NCBI RefSeq assembly: GCF_963678635.1
Contig: NC_087071.1
Coordinates: 21,543,194 to 21,607,193 of the forward strand
Direction of reading: 5' to 3'
Source: Symsagittifera roscoffensis
Lineage: Eukaryota > Xenacoelomorpha > Acoela > Convolutidae
DNA: 64,000 nucleotides
This document shows positions 14,901-23,197 of the stretch, in pieces. The notes under the pieces are model-generated. The model ran no database searches. It was given only the letters and a program-made list of their open reading frames with translations, and was not told where the DNA came from. Within the stretch, counting starts at the first letter, position 1; each line of letters begins with the position of its first letter. The position numbers were made by a program, and so were the translations under genes.

Positions 14901-16813
14901 AGAATGATGTTCGGGTACATTGCTCCAACGTCCAAATGGTAAATCATAGGATTCTCCATTCGGCTGGGAAAATCCCGCAAAATTTCCAACTTTTTCTTAA
15001 TTTTAGACTTTATTTCGTCGTAATTTGTGATATTTTCCAGAGGTATTTGCTCTTCCTCTACCAGAGCATGTTGAAGAGTGCTGTCCAGGGATCCAATTAG
15101 TTTCTGAAACGCCTCTGGAACCATTCTGAACTTCACTGGGATGTTGCTTCTAAACACGCCGGACTCCAAAGCCTCCACGTGGCCTCCAACGTACGTTTCA
15201 TTGTCCAAAACTTGACCTCCTGGAGTCATTTTATTCAACTCTGTCAACTGTTTATTTGGAAACAAAATGTTGATTTCAAACGCTTTAACCATCAACAATG
15301 CTTCACATAAAGTCCCGGAACCTTTTCTTAAAACTTCGTCAGGTTTCATAGGAATAATTGTACTAAGAGCAAATATGAATGGATGAACGTATTTCATGTA
15401 CAAATAGTAGGTTGCTACAGCGTCTGAAACCGAATAATTAGCCAGGATTTGTGGCTTCTCTCTCGCCATTTGGCACATTTCTTCTGGATCTAGCTCCACA
15501 GGATCGTAGCGCAGTTTCGCTTTCGTAACCGCTTTCAAGTTTTGACTTCCAACGGGTAAATAACTGTCCCGCTTTACCCAACACAGACAGTCCATGTGTA
15601 TTGCGTTTCTGCTTTTATACTCGCCTTGGGAGTCTTTCGAGAACCCAATTTCATGATGCATGTCCAATCCATATTCTGTTGCTCGCCGCTCTATAAAAGG
15701 CCAATCGAAGAAATCTCCGTTGTAAGTCGCAAAAACATGAGGCCTTATTTCACGTACGTGATCAAAGAAATGTTGCAGTAAAGCTTGCTCGTCAACAACG
15801 TTGAATATCACGAAAGGTCCTTCAAACTCAGGTTTCGGAGTGTACTCAAAATCTTCAACATCTTCACTGACTATCTCTCTGTTTACAATTAAATATCCTT
15901 GACCGTCAACCATGTACGATATCATCATGATCTGGTCAATAGCTGAGTCAGGAAACTTCAATGGAAGCTTGGTTGTCTCGATATCAAACGCTAAAACTAC
16001 CGGATCAGGCCAATCTATCAACGTTGGATGGTCTACTAATTCTGGTGATTTTCCCGCTACATGTTTCACCGTGTACCATTTACCCACGAAAATGTTCAAA
16101 TCAATCGCAACTCTCACGTGGTACGGAACATCATATTCTCGTACATCCAAAATGTTCTCAGACTGTTCCATAGTTTTTTCACTGGCTGATTTATTACCCA
16201 TCGCAGTTTTGACACCACTACTACCCGAAGGTCCATCGTTTTGAGCAGACAAAACGTTGCTCAACAGCGACGTGTAGGCATCTTGACTTTTTGCCTTTTC
16301 TTGATTTCGTCGGACAATAGGCATCAAAGCAGTTTTCAATTTCATCATATGGTTTGTATTAAGAAAGGACAATTTAATCAGTTTTCTTGTCAAACCCATC
16401 AAATGATTTGGCAAATCGAGATCTTCTTTAATCACTATAGCAACACTGGCCAGCACTCCTGCGTATTTCTTAGCCAGATACGCTGATACTTCAGTTTCAG
16501 TGCCTTCTTTTGTGATCAAAAAGAAATACGGCGCGTATGGCTGAGAACATTTAAGTCGGCTACCATCAGTTAAAATGAAGTAATAACTTATGGCAGATAT
16601 AAGTCTTTTGTCTTCGTCAACAATTTCCGAGGCCTCAAAATTAACTAACCAACCCTCTCGTTCCACACCATCGTTAAATTGTTCGTAACCGAATTTCTCG
16701 TCAAGTGATTCATTAGTTTTGATTAAGCCAAGTCGTTTGACTGTATTCCAGTCCTCTCCGTCTTCCGTTTTAGCGGACTTTCCTGGATTTCGCTCTCGGA
16801 AATTACCCGCCAT
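2328..16813 (-). CDS. POLE: DNA polymerase epsilon catalytic subunit, nine exons
   Basis: Catalytic subunit of the leading-strand replicative B-family polymerase, with 3'-5' proofreading exonuclease; nuclear. Exons on the minus strand: 16813-11698, 11098-11012, 10749-10561, 10111-10024, 7335-7192, 6710-6201, 5828-5641, 4285-4158, 2960-2328. Every junction has AG acceptor/GT donor and matching phase, and the total is 7083 nt, or 2360 codons plus stop; vertebrate POLE is slightly shorter (about 2290 aa). The ATG at 16811-16813 lies in a good context (AAAATGGCGG) and opens the long frame. Exon 1 holds the exonuclease and polymerase motifs. Later exons hold the inactive second polymerase-like half (SHVNDMEG-type and WADLQL segments) and the C-terminal cysteine modules. 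All eight introns fall in the last quarter of the coding sequence. The only oddity in the product is an acidic insert of about 100 residues in exon 6. Family assignment is very secure; exact splice sites are predictions. Confidence 0.96.
3010..3375. repeat. Dispersed repeat copy A in the last POLE intron
   Basis: One of three diverged copies of the same sequence in POLE introns (others near 4725-5085 and 9210-9400). Shared landmarks are a GGCCTTAAAGCTCT-like start, CAATTTATGATGG, CCCAATTTGAGAAAACTGGA, TTTCRCTGGGG, and an ACTACG..CCATTACTCTTAA-like end. No open frame is conserved, so this is a non-autonomous interspersed repeat of unknown class. Confidence 0.7.
4441..4511 (-). repeat. tRNA-like sequence, SINE head or tRNA pseudogene
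   Basis: Read on the minus strand, this 71-nt segment has a perfect pol III A box (TGGCTGAGTGG) and a B-box-like GATTCGAATC at the usual distance. The anticodon-stem region folds poorly (one mismatch) and the two acceptor strands do not pair, so it is not a functional tRNA. It sits in a POLE intron. A tRNA-derived SINE is the likely source. Confidence 0.55.
4725..5085. repeat. Dispersed repeat copy B in a POLE intron
   Basis: Second copy of the intronic repeat, in the same orientation as copy A. It carries the same ordered landmarks, including TTTTTCCTGAAAAAAAAA followed by CACTACGTCCATTACTCTTAA. Identity to copy A is roughly 70 percent by eye, with small indels, which implies old insertions. 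The intron of 4286-5640 otherwise holds only AT-rich sequence and the tRNA-like piece at 4441-4511. Confidence 0.7.
6201..6710 (-). CDS. POLE: POLE exon 6 with acidic low-complexity insert
   Basis: Encodes about residues 1875-2045. The first 68 residues (LGADIIYASFNKLII onward, ending at NFGGVIC) look like ordinary pol epsilon C-half sequence. The remaining roughly 100 residues are low complexity and acidic: runs of E/D/N/K/G, a KGKGGGG patch, then DLDEDEDTE and DDEIEVIEE stretches. The donor at 6199-6200 and acceptor at 6711-6712 keep phase with both neighbours, so the insert is part of the mature frame and not intron read-through. In other animals this linker before the cysteine modules is poorly conserved, so a lineage-specific expansion is the simplest explanation. 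Confidence 0.85.
9205..9400. repeat. Dispersed repeat copy C in a POLE intron
   Basis: Third, shorter copy of the same repeat. It matches over the ATGGACC..TTTTTTGATAAAA, CCCAATTTGAGAAAAATGGA and CACTGGGG landmarks and then ATCACGACCTATTTAA. It lies in the 2.7 kb intron 7336-10023, which otherwise holds AT-rich sequence and the tRNA-like fragment near 9620-9680. Confidence 0.6.
9620..9680 (-). repeat. tRNA-like fragment (B box), SINE-like
   Basis: On the minus strand a B-box GGTTCAAGTTCC follows a TTTGCACCCTGGG segment, the order seen in tRNA-derived SINEs. The A-box region upstream is degraded, and the segment is followed by a long A/T run. It lies inside the POLE intron 7336-10023. Confidence 0.45.
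11698..16813 (-). CDS. POLE: POLE exon 1: exonuclease and polymerase half
   Basis: One uninterrupted 5.1 kb exon codes for residues 1-1705. Visible motifs in order: Exo I FDIETTK with D277 and E279; Exo II YNGDFFDWPF near 364-373 (D370); Exo III YSVSDAVATYY with D464; polymerase motif A DVGAMYPNI (D628); motif B KCILNSFYGY (811-820); motif C ELDTDG (D862, D864), the DTDG form typical of epsilon rather than the DTDS of other B-family polymerases. Cysteines C653, C656, C665 and C749 match the set that binds an Fe-S cluster in the catalytic core of this family. The open frame runs past the exon to a stop at 11663, but the donor GTGAGT at 11692-11697 joins exon 2 in phase and the homology continues there. 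All catalytic residues are intact. Confidence 0.95.
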
Positions 16814-17039
16814 TTTTAACCAGCCAGAGTAGTTCAGAATATTTCAAAGACTTACAGAAACACCATAACCTAAAAATACATTAATAGAGTCAGTAGGAAG
16901 GAAGCAAATTCAAACTCGGGAATGTGAAATTTGCATGCATCAAAATGTACTCGTTTAGAAATATGGTCCCGCTGCGTTTGATGAGTCCCATTTAAAAGCT
17001 CGTTTAAAAGTGTGGTCCCACCAGACCACTGTAAATAAT
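16814..17039. promoter_or_regulatory. Presumed POLE upstream region
   Basis: Short gap between the POLE start codon and the first Penelope-like sequence. The POLE promoter should be here by position. I see no TATA box at a convincing place and no other motif that I can support. A perfect 16-bp palindrome (CTTGAAGTACTTCAAG) lies at 17040-17055, at the edge of the retroelement. Confidence 0.3.
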
Positions 17040-17675
17040 CTTGAAGTACTTCAAGCGCATGATAAAAAAAGGAAAACTACTAAGCATGACTTCTTTAGAA
17101 CTGTCAAAACATCCAGCACGAGACAAGTTGAATGAGATTCATTTCCTTACGGATATTGATATTTTTTGTGTGCACTGAAGTCAAATAGAACACCTGGACA
17201 TAAATTTTCCGAGATTGAGGCAGCTGCAAAAAGACATGCTAAGCAGGTGAACAGACATCCTCGAACAGACATCCTGAATTAGTACCACTTACATTGTATC
17301 AACATACAATGTTTTTTGAGGTTCAGAGTGCCTGAGAATGGGGTGTTTTCGAACCAAGCGGTACACAGTTTTCATACAAAACTTCTAAGAACGAAGATTA
17401 ACTAGGCAAGGACAGCTGAGAAAAACGTTGAAGTCAAACTTGAAAAAGCGAGAGGCGCAGTACAGAGGGGTGTAGATGAGAAGTTTTGGCCTTCGGTAAT
17501 GAAATACTTAAGTCTCAGGGGACAAAGAAAAACAACAACAGTTTAAGAGACCCACCAAAAGAAGCTAATAAAACTATCAGAAAGGCAAGATCGACCTCTA
17601 GGGAAGCAAGGTGAGGGTTTCGGTAAAAGCTCTTGATAATGTTGAATTGAATTACCAGAGTAGGTACAACAAGTA

Positions 17676-19061
17676 ATGGCATTAGGGCCGAAACATCCAG
17701 TCAGGGATAAACTTAATGAGACACACTTTCTCGCCGATATTGACATCTTTCTATCGGATCTCAAAAATCGTAAAGTCCCTTGGGAGGCTCTTTGTGAGAT
17801 CGAAGCTGAGGGAAAAGCCTTAACTAAAAGGGGAAATAAACACCATCCGACAACGGAGTTGAGAAGGCTCGAAGGTACCTGAAGAATAATGGATTCGTTG
17901 CGGTACCGTATGACAGGGGCGTGGGTTTTTGTGAAATGAGTAAGAATACCTACGAGAACAAGTTATTTGATTTATAAGGTTCAAATCAATTTAGCAAAAG
18001 TAAAGGAACAAGTGATGGGATTGATATGAAAATAGGAAGAGAAAACAATAAGGAGTTGTTGGCTATGAGGATAAAAGACGAAATAAGTGAGAATCTCTAC
18101 ACAAGGATGAGGTCTACTGGCGGGCAGCCCGCCAGGCTTTATTGGTTCGCGAAGGTGCATAAGGAGAATATCCCACTAAGACCGGTCCTCTCATTGCCCG
18201 GTAGCTCTTATTATAACTTAAACAAGGTTCTTGCAAAATTTTTTGGGAAAATTGAGGGCGCAAACATCAAAACCATTCGCTAGATACGAAAGAAATCTTA
18301 GAGAGCATTACTCTTGAGCCCAATGAATTTTGATATCTCCAGATGTGACGAGTTTGTATACAAGTGTTCCACTCAAAGAAGCAATAGAAATGGTTCTGAC
18401 AAAACTGTATGAGCAAGATGAACCACCATCAATTATTAGGAAAACCATGAAGAGACTGTCGAACATGACAATTAGGCAAGTCCATTTCAAGTGCAATGAA
18501 ACATGGTACGTTCAGAAAGATGGCTTGGAATCTCTTGCCGTTATGTTAGCAAATCTTTGGCTGAAGCGGCATGAAATTGTACTATCGAGGGATATTACCG
18601 AAATGTTTTTGCCCGAAAAAGATCTAAGCGGAACTTGTCCCGAAAGTGAGAAGGTCACGTACAGGTCAAAAGGCGTGAAAAGTGAATGCTGTTTGAATTG
18701 GTATCACGTAGAATGCGGTGATACATCAGATGTTGAGTATCGAACTGGTACTGTAGAAAATGCATCGCGATAAGGGAGAAAAATAAGTCAGTCCAGCAAG
18801 CTACGTTAATTCTCCGTTAGGTTGACGATATAGTGAGAACAGTGAAGGATGCTACGGGAAAAGGTGCTACGGGAAAAGGATGCAAACTTACTACATCCAA
18901 ATTTACAGTTCACAATAGGGAAACCAAACACAAAAGAGAAATTGGCATTTTTGGATTTACAAACTAGTATTGACAAAAAGAAAATTAACTGTGGGTGCTA
19001 TCAGAAACCAACAGATACAGTTACCATACTAAATTTTAGAAGTTGCGCCCCCATTCAGTAA
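17676..19061 (+). pseudogene. Penelope-type reverse transcriptase, broken
   Basis: Pieces in order: the N-terminal KHPVRDKLNETHFL segment (17691 onward); YWFAKVHKENIPLRPVLS with SYYNLNKVLAKF (about 18140-18240), the conserved LxxPKxHK-type block; DVTSLYTSVP from 18342, holding the motif A aspartate; KDGLESLAVMLANLW (18517-18561), the motif B region; VDDI at 18821-18832; and HPNLQFTIG with LAFLDLQTS and YQKPTDT (about 18890-19020), the typical downstream thumb region. The tyrosine of the YVDD box is a TAG stop (18818-18820) and frames shift several times. A PHD-like Cys/His segment interrupts the region between motifs B and C at about 18630-18775. The copy cannot encode an active enzyme. Confidence 0.85.
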
Positions 19062-19457
19062 AAGAGAAGTAAAATTGAAGGAACTGCTCACCGGGTTTTC
19101 CGCAGTACGTCAACATGTGAAGAATATGGTAAAGCGATGAAAATCAACCGTAAACAGTGATTGGATAACCAATATCCGGAAAGTTGGTCGTCTCAAGTCT
19201 TGCGGGTTGCGTCTCAAGTCTTTGAAAAGATCATCAGGAAGGGCAAAAACAAAAAGACATGGCTGAGAAAAAGAAGCCTTGTGATTATAACAGTGATTCA
19301 CCGCCCATCTTGATGGTTCAATATAGGGGGAATCACACTCAGACATTAGCAAAAAAGTGCGCGATATCACCAATGAGCAGATAATATTCACGACGAGGAA
19401 ACTGAAAACTTGTATGCCCACTTTCAAATCATCCCTTTCCACTGAACTAAAATCAAA

Positions 19458-19748
19458 GTGGCGTACAGACTTGAATGTTGTGGGTGCAAATCCATTTATG
19501 TTGGCCAGACGGTCCGACATCTTACCACAAGGATTGATGAACACCGAAAAGTGGATACCCCAGTTGGACAGCATATAAGGCAGTGTGGTAGTGAGAGTGG
19601 TAAGTCGGAGCTTAATTGGAAGGTAATTGACCAGGCGTCCAGCAACATGAAGTTAATTACATTAGAGGCGCTGCACAATAGGATAGAGAGACCGGCAATT
19701 AACACGCGAGACGAGTTTAGAAGAAGGGAGCAGACACTAAGGCAATAG
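19458..19748 (+). pseudogene. GIY-YIG endonuclease domain of Penelope-like element
   Basis: A 96-codon open piece containing CCGCKSIYVGQTVRHLTTR, the GIY-YIG core (IYVG) with its following conserved arginine, then IDEHRK, LNWKVIDQA and a glutamate in LEALHNRIERPAINTR near the end. In Penelope-like elements this domain sits C-terminal to the reverse transcriptase and nicks target DNA. The frame is open upstream and preceded by KSKWRTD-like codons in a neighbouring frame, so the fragment has lost its connection to the RT. The domain itself is well preserved compared with the RT. Confidence 0.85.
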
Positions 19749-20010
19749 TTCCATAATCAAAAAATTCTGGCTAAAACAAAAAATATTGAATTAAATTACA
19801 TGTTACATTAAATTAGCGACAAAAAGAAATTGTAAAAACAAAAAAGGTGAAAACTCTCAGAAACATGTGACTAAATGAATAAAGTTGTTACATAATAGTT
19901 GGTACAAAATTTCAGTTATTTTTGTGAAGTTGTGATTGGTTGAGTTTTTTAAAATTTGAAATAACGATGTGTATGACATTTTTTATGGTTTTAGTTTAGA
20001 TTTTTAAAAC

Positions 20011-20046
20011 CTGAAGATGCACAAAAATGTGCGAAAACATTTGTTT
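20011..20046 (+). ncRNA. Hammerhead-ribozyme-like motif in Penelope tail
   Basis: The core box CTGAAGA (consensus CUGANGA, 20011-20017) is followed by a 5-bp stem II (GCACA/TGTGC, loop AAAA), then GAAA at 20033-20036. A minimal stem III follows (AACA 20036-20039, loop TT, TGTT 20042-20045), with T20046 at the cleavage (H17) position. Penelope-like elements are known to carry minimal hammerheads of this layout. One unpaired T between the first core box and stem II, and a weak stem I, suggest reduced activity or decay. Confidence 0.55.
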
Positions 20047-20289
20047 GAATTTACAATTTTAACGCATTCTCAAAAAGTATCAACATATCAAATCTGAATA
20101 CGCGAACAATGTTGAAACAGTCTGGTATTGCAGGACATGCTTGAAATAACAGGATCTGTCAATGATGGGTCCGAAAGAATGATAGTTCCGAGACAGGTGT
20201 TGAACGTTTTTTTAGTTACGTGGATAACATAGTATGGAGGGAGGGGGTGATCTTGGGGTTGTCCACGAGGCTGCTGAAAAGTTTGCAAT

Positions 20290-20880
20290 TTACTAGACTT
20301 GCAACATTTTACTATTGAAGAATTAGATGAGAACAGTAATTCAATCTTCCTGGATACAAATGTGAACGTCGGCTCACAAAATGTGCGTCGGCTCAACTCA
20401 GTGATACTGGCACCATTCTTAGTTTTAGAAGCTGCGCCCTTTGCAGTACATAAGAAACTTCATTGAAGGGACTATCCACTGGGTTTTCAGAAGTAACTCA
20501 ACATGCGAAATATTTCGACAACGGGTTGAGAAAAAAACAGGAAACCTTGGATTAAAAATCAACCTCCAAAAAATGGTCGGATAGGTTTGTATCCGAAACT
20601 GTGAACAACGTTGTTGAAGTTAAGAAAATGTCCGCTTTTCCGGAAACAAAAGAGGAATTGAGAATTTTTGAAACTTCAATAGCAGAAAAATAAAAACATG
20701 CCTGCAATCCCTCAAAGTTTTCTTTGCACGTAATCTGAAACTCAAAGTGGTATATAAACTTACTTGTAGTGGAATTAATTCCATCTATGTCGGCCGAACA
20801 GCCTGACATAGATGGAATTAATTCCATCTATGTCGGCCGAACAGCCTGACATTTAGCCACGAAGAAAGATGAACATCTCA
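20290..20880 (+). mobile_element. Second, more decayed Penelope-like fragment
   Basis: Parallels the 3' part of the first element. TTTTAGAAGCTGCGCCC and CTGGGTTTTC.GAAGTA.CTCAACATG (20420-20500) match 19030-19115. The stretch AAACTCAAAGTGGTATATAAACTT onward matches the start of the GIY-YIG coding segment near 19450. No long frame survives. The GIY-YIG core region carries a local duplication and a perfect palindrome (20771-20852). Confidence 0.75.
20771..20852. repeat. 39-bp direct repeat with 30-bp perfect palindrome
   Basis: The same 39 bases occur at 20771-20809 and 20814-20852. The junction creates a perfect 30-bp palindrome at 20805-20834 (half-site GACATAGATGGAATT). It lies within GIY-YIG-derived sequence, so it arose by local rearrangement after the element was inserted. 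Confidence 0.9.
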
Positions 20881-23197
20881 AAAAAGACTCCCCTACTACT
20901 GTCCCCAATCCCGAACGGGTTAACTAGGTGGCAACTATGCTGTATTATATTATGTTACTTGACTTCTTTTGTACTGCTCTTACGGCTGTCTTGTCTGCTC
21001 GATACGACCGCGAGAATTTGCTGGTGTGATTGAACTCAGAAAACATAAGTCAATTAGCTTAAAAGTCTTAGTGGCCAGAAAGAAATCTAACAATCTAGTC
21101 AAACAGAAAGGGTCCGCGATCAGTCAACACACTGCTTTAAGGCAATTTGTCTTCAAAATAACCCAAACAAACAATTCTTTCTCTGTAAAATCTTAGCTAA
21201 CCAATTACACGCATTAATTTCATGCAAGTAATCAGTTCGACCTGCTAAAAGTAATGTTGTATCTATGAACCACTAAGTTTTAAAGGGATTCTAATGGATC
21301 TCTCTATCTTCAGGATTCACTGTTCTCAACTCTGATCAGAAACAACTACCACTATCTACTAGCTTCGTAATCCTTGTTTTGTCCTGTTAGGTGGGCTATT
21401 TGCTAATCTCTATAAAAGTTTCCTTTTTGAGTTTTAGCTAGAGTTAGAGTTTTGGTCATCCCTACAAGCCCTGACATTTACTTGGTACCTTTTTTGCAGT
21501 GTTTTAACTGAATTCCTTCTCTGACGACACTTTTACTTAAATGCAATTTCATAGTAGATACCTCTGAGTTGTGCTGCCTACATGTAGTCCAATTTCACCA
21601 GTAAGCAAGCTATGTTTAATTAAACAATCTCCCAAGTTTTTTATCTAATTAAGCCGTGTATTAAGAATCCGTCCCCCTAGGGGTAGGAAAAGAGCTTTTG
21701 TATTGGTCGCTAAATCATTCGAAGCATTTAGAATTCTAATCCATACAATAATCCAATCCCAACCTTCTAAATATTAGGGAACGTAAGTTGCTCATTAGGG
21801 GTCAAATTATGCCCAAAAGTAACCTCCAGGGAGCTAACTAAGTATTCCGTCCATTTGAGTTAATTAGGAGATCTACGTCCCTTGCCACGTTCCCATTACT
21901 GCCAACTTCCTCTGGGACTACTTTTTTTTTTCTCTGATTGAGTTATTAATAATAGCTTATTCGCCAAGTAAAGCTGAACCACATGTTTGCCAAGTCCATT
22001 TCAATTAGTTTCACTACTTCAATGTTACAATTTGAAAGCTTTTTCGCTTTCAGTTTCTGCTTCAGTTCCCAAGAGATAAGTTTCCTCCCAAGTATAAGCT
22101 GGGTGATCGATACTTATTTCCATGGAGTCGGGGCTGGGGAAATGCGGCATTTACTTGTGTTAACGCCGGGTTCTTCTATGCATTTTTGATGCTAACTTTC
22201 TAAAAGTGATTAAAAAGTCACCCGAAGTCATCCGGGGTCAATCTTTCATCTTCGCTCAATATTTTGCGTAAATTGCCTATTTCCGCAGAAGGACTCTTTC
22301 AGTTGCAACCGTCGGATTTGATTCAAAATATGGCAGACGACGTATCTTGCCATTATCAATCATACCCCAACACTTTGGCTCCCTGAGTGCAGCGGGGACC
22401 AAGAAACCACTCTCAGAAATCCGTAAGGGGGATTTCTATTTGGGGCATTTGTCAGCACAGTTTATCTGGAAGTTGTTATCTCCTGGTCTTCTAAGGTTGC
22501 TTGTGTTTCTTAATCGAGCCATAAGGATAGTGCTATCTAAAACGATTTTGCCAATTAGTCGAAATTACAGTAGAAGCACCAATTCTACGTTTGATAATGA
22601 GTGTAAAATAACAAGTATCTGATTATAGAAGTCCGTTGCGGGTTGATTTTGTGAAAAGATCTCTTCCAATGCACTACGAGGAAACTGCTCTGAATTACAA
22701 ATTTAACCAAAACAAACTGTTTTCAAAATCTTTTTTAATTTTTCGGAGATAAAAAATGTTAACCAAATGATTACACAATGTTTTTAAAACATCGAATGAG
22801 TAGAAAATATAGCATTTGTTTTGACGTATCCCCGTTTTCGCTATTAACTTTGACAACTTTGAGTCTTTTTTTCGTTGGAATAATGAGCCAACCAATTTTC
22901 TTAGTTATTCTAGAGATCCGTTATCTTTTAATCGATGACGAAACCATTGAATATTTTCTCAACTAAAACCATATGGTCAAAATTAAAACTAGAACTAGAG
23001 CCTTCTGCTCTTGGGGGTCAAATTGTCTGACACTGTTCATCCAAAATGAAAACATATGGAAAACTAATTACCCACTTTGTAAATCACAGATAAAATCTGT
23101 TTCATGAAAAATCTCATTGTACTTTATGAATACCCATTTTAAATATTTTTGACATAACTCAAAGTTTTCATAAAACGCAGACTGAAACTGTTTCGAA
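20881..23197. other. Intergenic region, no supported gene
   Basis: Somewhat less AT-rich than the left flank. A TATAAAAG box lies at about 21411-21418, and a small minus-strand ORF (22025-22150, 41 codons) is open with an ATG, but neither has supporting context. The right end should contain the promoter of the secreted-protein gene that starts at 23198; I see only an AT-rich stretch with TTTTAAATATTTTT about 60 nt upstream. This could include an old LTR remnant, but I cannot define ends. Confidence 0.4.

Larger units (their letters stand above)
17040..20060 (+). mobile_element. Decayed Penelope-like retroelement (RT plus GIY-YIG)
   Basis: A Penelope-like element on the plus strand. It contains, in order, a partial N-terminal duplicate (about 17080-17280), an N-terminal region (17676-17880), reverse transcriptase pieces (18026-19061), a GIY-YIG endonuclease (19458-19748) and a 3' tail with a hammerhead-like motif (20011-20046). 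The domain order RT then GIY-YIG is diagnostic of this class. Frames are broken by several stops and shifts, so the element is dead. Its left end is uncertain, because the N-terminal segment appears twice (KHPARDKLNEIHFL near 17107 and KHPVRDKLNETHFL at 17691), as happens in partly tandem Penelope copies. Confidence 0.85.

Noticed and set aside
22025-22150. 41-codon minus-strand ORF in a less AT-rich block
   Set aside because: It has an ATG and a clean frame but no homology, splice sites or repeats that support it.
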